Origin: Dongia_B sp964406155
GTDB lineage: Bacteria; Pseudomonadota; Alphaproteobacteria; Dongiales; Dongiaceae
Direction: 5' to 3'
NCBI GenBank assembly: GCA_964406155.1
Contig: CAYOQR010000011.1
Location: 34,685 to 98,684, forward strand
DNA length: 64,000 nt
Part shown: positions 32,177 through 41,351 of the stretch, one piece after another
How positions within the stretch are numbered: the first letter of the stretch is position 1
Layout: the number at the start of each line of letters is the position of its first letter
Notes under the pieces: model-generated
The model's database searches: none
The model's input: the letters and a program-made list of their open reading frames with translations, nothing else
What the model was told of the DNA's origin: nothing
Program-made: the position numbers and the translations under genes

Positions 32177-32253
32177 CCGCGGCACCGAAATGATGGCGCC
32201 GCACCCCTCTAAACAGGCCAGTGACCGGCTAAATGCCGGCTCAAGGAGAGAAT

Positions 32254-34269
32254 ATGTCGGTTTGCCGAGAAACCTATCAGGGCGATGAAGCGCTCCAGTC
32301 CTTGTTAAAAAAAGGGCAATCTTTCCTTACCTTAGACGAATTGTCGCAGGTGATGCCGGGAATCGCAGCGGCGCCGGTCGGCGAGGTCGAGGATGATTGG
32401 GTCCAATTGGTGGTAGCCGATGCGAGCCCAGCTACTAGGGCTCAGCTCATTGCATACCGGGAGCAGTGGATTAACGCAAAATCAGGTATGCATACGGAAA
32501 AGACCGGCGATCGTCTTGCGGCGCTGCGGCGAGAAATGCTGCGATGCAACATAGATGGTTTTGTCGTCCCCCGGGCGGATGAACATCAAGGGGAATATGT
32601 TCCCAAGAAGGCCGAGCGGCTGGCCTGGATCAGCAATTTCACCGGCTCGGCCGGCCTGGTGATCGTGCTGAAGGACCGGGCGGCGATCTTCGTCGACGGT
32701 CGCTATACCCTGCAGGCGAAAGAGCAGGTCGACGGCAAGCTGTTCGAGATCCGCCATGTGACCAACGAGCCGCCCGAGGCCTGGCTCGCGGCGCATCTGC
32801 CGGCCGGCGGCCGTCTCGGCATCGATCCCTGGCTGATAACGGCCGACGCCGCCCTGCGGCTCCGGGCGGCGGTGCAGCAGAAGGGCGGTGAGCTGGTCTC
32901 CTGCGACAGCAACCCCCTGGATGCGGTCTGGGGGGCAAACCAGCCGCCGGCACCCATCTCCCCGGTCAAGCCCCAGGATCTGCGCTATGCCGGCCGGGCC
33001 TCGGCGGATAAGCGGCTGGATATCGGCGCCAGGCTGGCGGCACGGGGCCTGACGGCGGCGGTGATCAGCGCGCCGGATTCGATCTGCTGGCTGCTCAATG
33101 TCCGGGGCGGGGACGTCCCCCACACGCCCTTCGCCCTCGGTTATGCCATTCTCCGCCAGGACGGCGAGGTCGAGCTGTTCATGGACCGGCGGAAATTCCC
33201 GCCGGCCACCCTGGCCCATCTCGGCAACCAGGTGACGCTGCGCGATCCCGATGCCTTCACCGGGGCGCTGGATGCGCTGGGGGCGGCGAAAGCCGCGGTG
33301 CTGGTGGATGCGGCCACGGCCGGCATCGCCATCTCCGACCGCCTGCGGGCGGGCGGCGCCACCGTCACCATCGGCGAGGATCCCTGCGCTCTGCCCAAGG
33401 CGGCGAAGAACGAGGTGGAGATCGCCGGCACCCGGGCGGCCCACCGCCGCGACGGCGCCGCCGTTTCGCGTTTCCTCGCCTGGTTTTCGGGCGAGGCGCC
33501 GAAGGAGCAACTGAGTGAACTCGGTGCGGCGGCAAAACTCGCCGACTTCCGCCGGCAGGACGACCTCCTGCGGGATTTCAGTTTCGACACGATCTCCGGC
33601 GCCGGGCCCAATGCTGCCCTGCCGCATTACCGGGTGACACCGGAAAGCAACCGTCGGATCGAGCGCAACTCCATCTATCTGGTCGATTCCGGCGGCCAGT
33701 ATCTCGACGGAACGACGGACATCACCCGCACCGTGGCGGTCGGCACGCCGACGCCGGAAATGAAGGACCGCTTCACCCGCGTGCTGAAGGGCCATATCGC
33801 CCTTGCCACCGCGAAGTTCCCGCGCGGCACCACCGGCAGCCAGTTGGATTCACTGGCGCGCCGGCCGCTCTGGGATGTCGGTCTGGATTTCGATCACGGC
33901 ACCGGCCACGGCGTCGGCAGCTATCTCTCGGTGCATGAGGGGCCGCAGCGCATCTCCAAGGTGCCGAACCGCACTGCGCTCGAACCCGGCATGATCCTCT
34001 CCAACGAGCCCGGTTATTACAAAGCCGGCGAATACGGCATCCGCATCGAGAATCTGATTGTGGTGCAGCCGGTACCGGACAACGACATGCTGTGTTTCGA
34101 AACGATTACATTCGCGCCGATCGATCTCGCGCTGGTGGAGACCTCCATCCTGACGCCGGATGAGCGGAATTGGCTCAATGCCTATCATGCGGAGGTACGG
34201 GAGAAGCTGCTGCCGCAGCTCGACGGCGTGGCGGCTGATTGGTTGAAGACAGCGACACAGCCGATCTGA
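32254..34269 (+). CDS. pepP: Aminopeptidase P (M24B) with an N-terminal sigma-70 region 1.1-like extension
   Basis: A 671-residue protein. From about residue 79 it is a long-form Xaa-Pro aminopeptidase: RLAALRREMLRCNIDGFVVP, DEHQGEYVPKKAERLAWISN, two creatinase-like domains, then the metallopeptidase domain with metal ligands in VDSGGQYLDGTTDITRT, HGTGHGVGSYLSVHEG and LSNEPGYY. It cleaves N-terminal residues before proline using two Mn ions. Residues 1-78 are extra and resemble sigma factor region 1.1 (LQSLLKKGQSFLTLDELSQV, then a VEDD-containing helix), with more AT-rich codons (two TTA, an AGG). ATG 32254 is chosen because AGGAG ends 5 nt upstream; the Met at residue 79 has no good site. 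So the extension seems to be translated. Confidence 0.88.
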   Translation: MSVCRETYQGDEALQSLLKKGQSFLTLDELSQVMPGIAAAPVGEVEDDWVQLVVADASPATRAQLIAYREQWINAKSGMHTEKTGDRLAALRREMLRCNIDGFVVPRADEHQGEYVPKKAERLAWISNFTGSAGLVIVLKDRAAIFVDGRYTLQAKEQVDGKLFEIRHVTNEPPEAWLAAHLPAGGRLGIDPWLITADAALRLRAAVQQKGGELVSCDSNPLDAVWGANQPPAPISPVKPQDLRYAGRASADKRLDIGARLAARGLTAAVISAPDSICWLLNVRGGDVPHTPFALGYAILRQDGEVELFMDRRKFPPATLAHLGNQVTLRDPDAFTGALDALGAAKAAVLVDAATAGIAISDRLRAGGATVTIGEDPCALPKAAKNEVEIAGTRAAHRRDGAAVSRFLAWFSGEAPKEQLSELGAAAKLADFRRQDDLLRDFSFDTISGAGPNAALPHYRVTPESNRRIERNSIYLVDSGGQYLDGTTDITRTVAVGTPTPEMKDRFTRVLKGHIALATAKFPRGTTGSQLDSLARRPLWDVGLDFDHGTGHGVGSYLSVHEGPQRISKVPNRTALEPGMILSNEPGYYKAGEYGIRIENLIVVQPVPDNDMLCFETITFAPIDLALVETSILTPDERNWLNAYHAEVREKLLPQLDGVAADWLKTATQPI

Positions 34270-34335
34270 CCTCAGGCGGAAGTGCTGCGCCAACATTACG
34301 GCGCGGGAATTGCGGGGTGGGCGAAGACAGCGTAG

Positions 34336-34364
34336 GTTCTGATCCGATTTCTCAGATCAGGAAC
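34336..34364. promoter_or_regulatory. Imperfect inverted repeat over the betC ribosome-binding site
   Basis: GTTCTGATC (34336-34344) faces GATCAGGAAC (34355-34364), which pairs with one bulged base. It overlaps AGGA of betC, so it could be an operator or a leader hairpin that limits translation. Tentative. Confidence 0.35.
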
Positions 34365-34370
34365 CGCGCC

Positions 34371-35900
34371 GTGAGCCGTCCCAATATTCTCTTCGTCATG
34401 TTCGACCAGATGGCGGCCCTGTCGCTGCCGAGCTATGGCCACAAACTGGTCAAGACGCCCCATCTCGACAGCCTGGCGGCGCGCGGCACGGTTTTCGAGA
34501 CGGCCTATTGCGCCTCCCCGCTCTGTTCCCCGGCGCGTTTCGCCTTGATGTCGGGCTGCCTGCCGTCGCGGATCGGCGCCTATGACAATGCGACGGAATT
34601 TCCCTCCAGCATCGTGACGTTGCCGCATTATCTGCGCGCCGCCGGCTACCGCACCTGCCTCTCCGGCAAGATGGATTTCACCGGCGCCGACCAGTTGCAC
34701 GGCTATGAGGAACGCCTGACCACCGATCTTGCCCCGGCGGATTTCGGCTGGGTCCCGAACTGGGACCAGCCCGACGAGATCCAGCCCTGGTATCACACAT
34801 TGCAGAGCGTCGCCGAGGCTGGACCCTGCGACTATTCGCTGTCCATGCAATATGACGAGGATGCGGTCTTCAAGGCGGAGCAATGGCTGCATCAGGCCGC
34901 CGGTTCGCCCGATCGCCGGCCTTTCATGCTGACCGTCTCCATCATGCACCCCCATGATCCCTATCAGGCGCCCCGCCGTTTCTGGGAGATGTATGATGAA
35001 AAGGAGATCGATCTGCCCGCGATGCCGGCGCTGCCGCCGGAGCGGCGCGATGCCATGGGCCGGCATATGTACCGGCTTTACGACCGTGGCGAAATTCCCC
35101 TGAGCGAGACGCAGATCCGCCGTGCCCGCCATGCCTATTACGGCATGATCAGCTATTGCGACGATCAGTTGGGGCGGTTGCTGAAGCGGCTCGAGATGCT
35201 GGGTCTCGCCGACAACACGATCGTCGTCGTTACCTCGGACCATGGCGATATGCTGGGCGAGCGGGGGCTCTGGTACAAGATGGCGTTCTTCGACCGGGCG
35301 ATCCGTGTGCCGCTGATCGTCGCCGGACCCGAGGTTCGGCGAGGGCAACGCCTGATGGCGCCGGTCTCGCATCTCGATTTGCTGCCGACCCTGGGCGGCC
35401 TGGCGCAAGGTGGGGATATCTTCGCGCCCGTCTCGCCGGTCGATGGCCGCGATCTGCGCGCGGCCCTGATGCGGGGCACTGAGCCCGTGGGCGATGTCAT
35501 CGGCGAATATATGGGCGAAGGCTATGACCAGCCGATCGTCATGATCCGGCGCGGCGGCCGCAAGTTTATCTATTCGCGGCAGTTGGGAGCGATCCTCTAC
35601 GATCTTGGCCAGGATCCGCAGGAAAGCCGGGACCTCGCTACCGATCAGCAGCATGATGCAGAAATCACGGCGCTGACGGCGGAGGTCGAGGGGCGCTGGG
35701 ACCTGACCGGCCTGCGGGCCGCCGTGCTGGACAGCCAGCGCCGGCGGCGCCTCATTCATCACGCCTTGATCCAGGGCCGGATCGCGCCCTGGGATTACGA
35801 GCCGCGACTGGATGCCGCCGGCGTCTATTACCGGAATTACGGCCAGGACCTGCCGGACCCGGATCGCGCCTTGCGCCTGCCGCGCCCGCCCCAAATGTAG
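34371..35900 (+). CDS. betC: Choline-sulfatase
   Basis: A 509-residue sulfatase. N-terminal PNILFVMFDQM carries the metal Asp, and the formylglycine motif is Cys52-Ser-Pro-Ala-Arg in ASPLCSPARFALMSG; TSDHGDMLGERG provides further metal ligands. Length and the Phe-Asp-Gln-Met/TPHLDSLAARG pattern fit BetC, which hydrolyses choline-O-sulfate to choline and sulfate, supplying carbon, sulfur or the osmoprotectant precursor. GTG 34371 is used (AGGA 8 nt upstream). The usual betI, betA and betB neighbours are absent; a GMC oxidoreductase of unknown substrate is 33 kb away. The formylglycine-generating enzyme must be encoded elsewhere. Confidence 0.9.
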   Translation: MSRPNILFVMFDQMAALSLPSYGHKLVKTPHLDSLAARGTVFETAYCASPLCSPARFALMSGCLPSRIGAYDNATEFPSSIVTLPHYLRAAGYRTCLSGKMDFTGADQLHGYEERLTTDLAPADFGWVPNWDQPDEIQPWYHTLQSVAEAGPCDYSLSMQYDEDAVFKAEQWLHQAAGSPDRRPFMLTVSIMHPHDPYQAPRRFWEMYDEKEIDLPAMPALPPERRDAMGRHMYRLYDRGEIPLSETQIRRARHAYYGMISYCDDQLGRLLKRLEMLGLADNTIVVVTSDHGDMLGERGLWYKMAFFDRAIRVPLIVAGPEVRRGQRLMAPVSHLDLLPTLGGLAQGGDIFAPVSPVDGRDLRAALMRGTEPVGDVIGEYMGEGYDQPIVMIRRGGRKFIYSRQLGAILYDLGQDPQESRDLATDQQHDAEITALTAEVEGRWDLTGLRAAVLDSQRRRRLIHHALIQGRIAPWDYEPRLDAAGVYYRNYGQDLPDPDRALRLPRPPQM

Positions 35901-35922
35901 CCCCGGATGTAGTCGCCGGTGA

Positions 35923-35944
35923 GCCGACGAGTTACGTCGTCGGC
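35923..35944. terminator. Hairpin between convergent betC and desaturase genes
   Basis: GCCGACGA/TCGTCGGC stem with a 6-base loop, overlapping the desaturase stop. No T-run on either side. Confidence 0.5.
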
Positions 35945-36846
35945 GCGGTATACGTGCGCAGGATCTGGCGCTGCACCTCGATATAGCCCTGGGCCGTCAC
36001 CTGCAATCGGTCGCGGATCAGGGTATTGAGGCGCGGCAAGGCATGGAACGGCACCGAGGGGAAAGCGTGATGCTCGGTGTGATAGGGCATGTTCCAGGCG
36101 AGAAAGCGGACCAGCGCGTTGGTATAGGTGGTGCGGGTATTGGCCAGCATGTCGTCGGTCAGCGGGCAGAGCGCATGTTCGGCCAGCAGATACAGCCGCA
36201 GGAAAGGTTGCCCCAGCAGAGCGGGGATCAGCCAATAGGTCAGGGCAAAGCCATTCCAGCTCACGAGCGATAATGCGGCGATCGCGGCATAGATCGCGAG
36301 GACCAGCCGCGCCTCACGCTTCACATCCGTGCGCTGCCGGTCATTGTTGTAGAAATCGCCTTCGACCTTGCCGAACGCATGGGTGATGAGGCCGCGGCCC
36401 TGGCCGATCCAATAGGGCAGGCCGCTGACATGCCACAGCCATTGCCGGAGATTGCGCGGCTTGGGATAGGCCAGTTCCGGATCGCGCGCCGGATCCTGGG
36501 TGAAGCGGTGATGGGCGAAATGGAAGGCGCGGAAATAGTCGCGCGGCAGCAGGAGCAGACAGCCGATCACGAAAGCGGCGGTGTCATTCAGTCGGCGGCT
36601 GGCAAAGGCCGTGCGATGGATGCATTCATGCAGCGGCGTGAAGAGAAAGATAAGGACGATGCCGTGCAGCAGCATGGCCGGCAGTTGCAGCCAGGATCCG
36701 CTGCTTTGCCAGACCAGGATGCCGGTCGCCAGCAGCAGGCCGGCATGCAGCGCCAGTTGGCGCAGGCCGGCGGCATCGGACCGCTCTGACAGGACCCGTA
36801 ATTGGTGATGATCGAGGATCTGGGTACGCGTGAAATGGTCCGACAT
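35932..36846 (-). CDS. Fatty-acid desaturase-family membrane di-iron protein
   Basis: A 304-residue inner-membrane protein with the three histidine boxes of membrane di-iron enzymes: HECIH (73-77), HFAHH (109-113) and HTEHH (256-260), plus several hydrophobic segments. Such enzymes desaturate or hydroxylate lipids or carotenoids with oxygen. The WNMPYHTEHHAFPSVPFHALP stretch is typical of the broad FA_desaturase family. The substrate is unknown. It converges on betC and is followed upstream by an MFS gene on the same strand, 33 bp away, so they may be cotranscribed. Confidence 0.9.
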   Translation of the reverse strand: MSDHFTRTQILDHHQLRVLSERSDAAGLRQLALHAGLLLATGILVWQSSGSWLQLPAMLLHGIVLIFLFTPLHECIHRTAFASRRLNDTAAFVIGCLLLLPRDYFRAFHFAHHRFTQDPARDPELAYPKPRNLRQWLWHVSGLPYWIGQGRGLITHAFGKVEGDFYNNDRQRTDVKREARLVLAIYAAIAALSLVSWNGFALTYWLIPALLGQPFLRLYLLAEHALCPLTDDMLANTRTTYTNALVRFLAWNMPYHTEHHAFPSVPFHALPRLNTLIRDRLQVTAQGYIEVQRQILRTYTAPTT

Positions 36847-36879
36847 CGTCCGTGAACATGGCTGCCAGTGAAAATCGGC

Positions 36880-38136
36880 TCATGATGGCGTCGCCGTCGC
36901 GACCTGTCCAGAAAGCTTAACTTGCCGCCGTTCCCCCGGCGTCAGCAGGGCAATGATGACCAAGAGCAGGGTGGCCAGGGCGACGATGCCATAAATCGGC
37001 GTGAAGGTACCGCTCAGCGTCTTTGCATAGCCGCCGGCCATATTGCCGAACAGGCCGCCGAGACCGAGGGCGATATTGCCGATGCCGAACAGCAGGGTGG
37101 CGGCATCGCCCCGGAAGACGACACCGATATAGGCCGGGACCAGACCGAAAATCGCGTTGAAGGCGATGCCGAACAGAATGCCGGCCAGATTCATCAGCCA
37201 GGTCTGCGGTGCGATGAGATGCGGCATGGCGACAGGGATGAGGACCGCGCCGGCCAGCAACAAATAGGTGATCAGCATCGCCCATTTGATGGTGATGCGG
37301 TCCGCCAGCCAGCCGAGGGCGAAGCCGCCGACCATGCCGGCCCCGCCGATCAGGCTCCAGACATGGGTGGCGTTCGCCACCGGCCAGCCGAAATCCTCAC
37401 GCATCAGGGGCACGAGATAGGTCTGGAACGGCATGCAGGACAGGCCATTGAGGAACATGGTGAGGATCATCAGCAAACCGACCGGCGTCAGGACCTGACG
37501 CAGCCGGGCTCCGATCGGTGCCGTTGACGTGTTCCGGTGCCGGGTGCCTTGTTCTTCGCCCGATGAGGCGGTCAGGCGCCGCAACCGCCAGATGGCGATC
37601 AGCAGCAGCGTCGTCGCAATGACGCCGACGATTCCCCAGACGCTGCGCCAGCCGGCGGTGGCAATCACCGGCGGCACGATCAGCCCGTTGAGAAAGACAC
37701 CATAGCTGGTGCCGCTCGACATCAGGCCGAGCGCCTTGCCCTGATGCCCGGCCGGGATGACTTGCTGGCAGATCGCCACCATCGGAACCCAGACGGCCGC
37801 CGCCGCCCCGCCCATGACGGTGAGCAGCAGGCCCAGGGTTATCGTGCCGCCGGTCTGCGTCATCAACAGGAGGCTGAGGGCGGTGGCGGTCACGGCGCCG
37901 AGGATCAGGCGCAGGGGGCCGATTGCCGGCGCGGCGATGCCGCTGAGCAGGGAGGCGGTGAGGAAACCGGCCTGGGCGATGCCGGTGACGAGGCCGACCG
38001 TCGCATAGTCGAAGCCGAGGCCGTGGCGCATCTCCGGCGCCAGGGAGGCGAAAAGATAGATGCCGAAACCATAGGTGACGGCGACGAAGGCGGTGAAGAA
38101 CAGGGTGACTTCGACGGCGGATGGGCGGCGAGGCAT
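36880..38136 (-). CDS. Major facilitator superfamily transporter
   Basis: A 418-residue protein with about twelve transmembrane helices in two six-helix halves, the first beginning LFFTAFVAVTYGFGIYLFASL. Loop features between helices 2 and 3 and the GWLADRITIKWAM stretch in the second half are those of MFS carriers. No substrate is recognisable. ATG 38136 is chosen for GGAG 8 nt upstream; the open frame upstream would add a basic extension without family support. It is divergent from a LysR gene 119 bp away, which may regulate it. Confidence 0.88.
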   Translation of the reverse strand: MPRRPSAVEVTLFFTAFVAVTYGFGIYLFASLAPEMRHGLGFDYATVGLVTGIAQAGFLTASLLSGIAAPAIGPLRLILGAVTATALSLLLMTQTGGTITLGLLLTVMGGAAAAVWVPMVAICQQVIPAGHQGKALGLMSSGTSYGVFLNGLIVPPVIATAGWRSVWGIVGVIATTLLLIAIWRLRRLTASSGEEQGTRHRNTSTAPIGARLRQVLTPVGLLMILTMFLNGLSCMPFQTYLVPLMREDFGWPVANATHVWSLIGGAGMVGGFALGWLADRITIKWAMLITYLLLAGAVLIPVAMPHLIAPQTWLMNLAGILFGIAFNAIFGLVPAYIGVVFRGDAATLLFGIGNIALGLGGLFGNMAGGYAKTLSGTFTPIYGIVALATLLLVIIALLTPGERRQVKLSGQVATATPS

Positions 38137-38255
38137 GGCGGACGCTCCGGAGAGGATACAGAGAGGAGAGCCGAAACGGATCCTGGACCTCAGCTTGACA
38201 AGACTGCCCCGGCGCGACAAACGAGAATGATCGCCATTTGGGATGAGATAAGCTC

Positions 38256-39209
38256 ATGCGACCGGACTTGACACGTTCGACCTTCCCCGGCAGCGCCGCC
38301 TTGCGGACCTTCGAAAGCGCCGGCCGGCATCTGAGCTTCAAGCGGGCGGCCCAGGAACTGGCGGTGACCGAATCCGCCGTCAGTTTCCAGATCCGTCAAT
38401 TGGAGCGCGATCTCGGCGCCGAACTATTTGAACGCGGCCATCGCCAGGTGAAATTGACTCCCGCCGGTCGAGCCTATCTCGAGGTCGTGCAGCAGGCCCA
38501 TCGCGATCTCCTCAATGCCACCGTGTCGTTGTCGGGACGGGAGAAGGCACAGGTGCGCGTCAGCCTGGTCCCGGCTCTGGCGGAGCACTGGCTCATTCCA
38601 AGGCTGGGTGCATTTCTCTCGGCCCATCCGGATATCGCGGTCTCTCTTTTCGCTTCCAGCGATCTTGTCGATCTCGACCGCGACGAGATCGATATCGCCA
38701 TCCGCTACGGCACCGGCATCTGGCCGCGTGCCAAGGTGCGACACCTGATGGACGAGATGGCGATGCCGGTCGCGCATCCGAAGATCGCTCGCAAACTGGC
38801 AAAACGGCAGATCGGCGCGGCGGTCGATATGCCGCTCATTCTCAACTTGCAGCATCCGGATGAATGGGCGACCTGGCTGCCTGATCTCAGCACCGGCCGC
38901 TCGCCCGCCGGTCTCCTGCGCTTAGAGACCTCGGCCTTGGTCCTGCGGGCGGCGGTGGAGCAGCTCGGCATCGCCATCGGCCGGCGTCCCTTTGTCGATG
39001 ATTTTCTGCGCCGCGGGGAATTGGTGCGCCTCGGTAAGACCGAACGTCCTACCGGCAAGAGCCACTTCATCCTGACGCCATTGGGCGGTGGGAAGCTGGG
39101 AGACGGGAAGAAGAAGCGGCCGGAGATCGATACCTTCATCGCCGCGTTGCTGGGCTTTGCCGCCGAACCGGTGACGGCGGGTACATACCCCTCCAGCCAT
39201 CAAGGCTAA
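38256..39209 (+). CDS. LysR-family transcriptional regulator, GcvA-like
   Basis: A 317-residue LysR-type regulator. The N-terminal helix-turn-helix reads SAALRTFESAGRHLSFKRAA and LAVTESAVSFQIRQLE, characteristic of the GcvA branch; the effector domain contains DEIDIAIRYGTGIWP. The divergent position to an MFS gene suggests it controls that gene. Effector unknown. The C-terminal 30 residues (GGGKLGDGKKKRP and after) are somewhat longer than in GcvA. Confidence 0.92.
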   Translation: MRPDLTRSTFPGSAALRTFESAGRHLSFKRAAQELAVTESAVSFQIRQLERDLGAELFERGHRQVKLTPAGRAYLEVVQQAHRDLLNATVSLSGREKAQVRVSLVPALAEHWLIPRLGAFLSAHPDIAVSLFASSDLVDLDRDEIDIAIRYGTGIWPRAKVRHLMDEMAMPVAHPKIARKLAKRQIGAAVDMPLILNLQHPDEWATWLPDLSTGRSPAGLLRLETSALVLRAAVEQLGIAIGRRPFVDDFLRRGELVRLGKTERPTGKSHFILTPLGGGKLGDGKKKRPEIDTFIAALLGFAAEPVTAGTYPSSHQG

Positions 39210-39267
39210 TCCGGTGGTTTAGTCCGGCGTCTTGCAAAGGCGAGGGCGTTAACCCATTTGCTGTTTC

Positions 39268-40221
39268 ATGCCCTATGACAGCGACCTTCCCGAGGAACCC
39301 CTCGATCCCTATTCCGCCCGCGTCGCCCATGCCTTCGAAACGGTCGGCCCGGCGGTGGTCCACATCCATGCGCAAAGCGAGGGTGCCAACGGTCCGCGCA
39401 GCGGCACCGGCTCCGGCGTCCTCTTCGCACCCGACGGTTATCTGATCACCAACAGCCATGTGGTTTCCGGCGCCGAGAAATTGTCGGCGGGCCTGACCGA
39501 CGGGCGGCGCTTCGAGGCCGAACTGATCGGCGACGATCCGGCGACGGATCTCGCGGTCCTGAGATTGCAAGTCGGTGGCCTGCCGCATGCGCCTTTCGGT
39601 CGGTCCGCGCGGCTGCGGGTCGGGCAGTTGGTCGTCGCCATCGGCAATCCTTTGGGTTTTCAGGCGACTGTCACGGCGGGAATCGTCAGCGCGCTCGGCC
39701 GCACTTTGCGCTCGCCCGCCGGCCGGCTGATCCAGAGCGTGATCCAGACCGATGCGCCGCTGAATCCGGGCAATTCGGGTGGCGCGCTGGTGGACGGGCA
39801 GGGGCGGGTCGTTGGCATCAACACCGCCATGATCGGCCAGGCTCAGGGCCTGTGCTTTGCGATCGGCATCGATACGGCGGCGGATGTCACCATGCGGCTG
39901 ATGCGTGACGGGCGTGTGCGGCGGGCGAGGTTCGGTCTGGTCGGCCAGACCATCACGCTCGATGCGCGTCTCGCCCGGCGTCTGCGGCGCGAGGCGGCCA
40001 CCGCCGTCCAGGTGGCGGAGGTCCTGTCGGGCGGCCCGGCGGCGCAGGCCGGTCTCGCCAAGGGCGATGTCATTCTGGAGATCGACGCCGTGCCGGTCTT
40101 CACCGTCGACGACCTCCACCGCCTGCTGGTGGCGGAGGTCGCCGGACATGACCTGCCGGTCACGGTGATCCGGGGTGCCGGCTTGAAGACCGTGGATGTC
40201 CGGCCGGAGCGGGACGATTAG
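39268..40221 (+). CDS. Trypsin-like S1C (HtrA/Deg-family) serine protease without signal peptide
   Basis: A 317-residue protein: protease domain with catalytic His64 (TNSHVV), Asp94 (ATDLAVL) and Ser170 (PGNSGGA), followed by one PDZ domain from about residue 210 (SGGPAAQAGLAKGDVILEID). Deg proteases are normally exported, but this N-terminus, MPYDSDLPEEPLDPYSARVA, is acidic and shows neither a signal peptide nor a membrane helix. It would act in the cytoplasm unless the start is wrong; no upstream alternative is evident. Single PDZ resembles DegS, but lacks its membrane anchor. Confidence 0.9.
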   Translation: MPYDSDLPEEPLDPYSARVAHAFETVGPAVVHIHAQSEGANGPRSGTGSGVLFAPDGYLITNSHVVSGAEKLSAGLTDGRRFEAELIGDDPATDLAVLRLQVGGLPHAPFGRSARLRVGQLVVAIGNPLGFQATVTAGIVSALGRTLRSPAGRLIQSVIQTDAPLNPGNSGGALVDGQGRVVGINTAMIGQAQGLCFAIGIDTAADVTMRLMRDGRVRRARFGLVGQTITLDARLARRLRREAATAVQVAEVLSGGPAAQAGLAKGDVILEIDAVPVFTVDDLHRLLVAEVAGHDLPVTVIRGAGLKTVDVRPERDD

Positions 40222-40247
40222 AGCGTGCCCGGTCGAGCGAACCTATC

Positions 40248-41057
40248 TCAGGCGATGGTGTCGACCACGCCGCCATCGACCCGAAGCGCCGCACCCGTCG
40301 TGGCCGAGGCCTGTTTCGAGCAGGCATAGACGACGAGATTGGCGACCTCTTCCGTCGTCGCGACGCGCTGGATAATCGAGCTCGACCGCTCCGCCTTGAC
40401 GAAAGCCGTCGCCACCTGTTCCACGGTCTGGCCGGTTTTCGCCGCTTCGTCCTTCAGCATCTCTTCCACACCTTCGGACAAAGTGGGGCCGGGCAGCACG
40501 GCATTGACCGTGACGCCGGTGCCGGCCAGGCGCTTCGCAAGGCCGCGCGAGACCGAGAGATTGGCGGTCTTGGTGAAGCCGTAATGGATCATGTCAGCGG
40601 GAATGTTCAGGCCGGATTCCGAGGAGATGAAGACGATGCGGCCCCATTTCTTCTCGACCATGCCCAGTGCATAAGCGCGTGACATCCGGACGCCGGACAT
40701 GACATTGATCTCGAAGAAGCGCGTCCATTCCTCGTCCGGTATCTCGAAGAAGTCCTGCAGTGCAAAGATGCCGACATTGTTGACGAGAATATCGCAGGCG
40801 GGCTCCGCCTTGAGCAGGGCCGAGCAACCCGCCGCCGTGCCGAGATCAGCGGCGACACCGCGCAGGCGTTTTCCCGATGCGGCCGCCGGCACTGCCTTGC
40901 CGAGCTTGGCGATGGCCTGATCGACAGCGTCCTGTCGCCGGCCATTGACGATCACGGTGGCGCCGGCTTCCGCCAGCCCCTGGGCGATGGCGAAGCCGAT
41001 GCCCAGGGTTGATCCGGTGACGATGGCGGTTTTTCCCGTCAGATCGATTTTCATCAT
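40248..41057 (-). CDS. SDR-family oxidoreductase
   Basis: A 269-residue classical short-chain dehydrogenase. TGSTLGIG cofactor motif, NNVG, the catalytic Ser in FISSESG and YGFTK for Tyr/Lys are present. The Asn-Gly-Arg-Arg after beta strand 2 (VIVNGRRQD) favours NADP. An insertion of helical sequence near residues 195-220 (EMLKDEAAKTGQTVEQ) is seen in several oxidoreductases of unknown substrate. AAGAAGGG lies before ATG 41057. It is divergent from an NAD-dependent epimerase gene. Confidence 0.9.
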   Translation of the reverse strand: MMKIDLTGKTAIVTGSTLGIGFAIAQGLAEAGATVIVNGRRQDAVDQAIAKLGKAVPAAASGKRLRGVAADLGTAAGCSALLKAEPACDILVNNVGIFALQDFFEIPDEEWTRFFEINVMSGVRMSRAYALGMVEKKWGRIVFISSESGLNIPADMIHYGFTKTANLSVSRGLAKRLAGTGVTVNAVLPGPTLSEGVEEMLKDEAAKTGQTVEQVATAFVKAERSSSIIQRVATTEEVANLVVYACSKQASATTGAALRVDGGVVDTIA

Positions 41058-41170
41058 GAAATCCCTTCTTCAGGCATGGCTAAACGAGACTGGATGAGGG
41101 GCGGTGGAGGTGACGTCGGAGGCGGCGGTGAGATGGTCGATATCCCGAACCTTAGACCAGCCGGGGGCGT

Positions 41171-41234
41171 CGCGGAAGCCGGTTACCGCGGAAGCTGGGC
41201 GTCACGGAGGTTGGGCCTCGCGGAAGCTGAGCGC
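41171..41234. repeat. Imperfect 16-bp tandem repeat, four copies
   Basis: CGCGGAAGC begins at 41171, 41187 and 41219, and a degenerate copy CACGGAGGT at 41203, giving a 16-bp period over 64 bp in the 294-bp divergent spacer. The rest of that spacer holds nothing recognised. Confidence 0.7.
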
Positions 41235-41351
41235 ATGAACAATCGGTGACATTTCCTTTTAGCCTTTTCCGCATATTTTATGCGTGGCCAATGGCTTTTG
41301 CTTCCCATTACCCTGCCGGTCAGGAACGGACGGAACAGGAGTGGACGGCCG

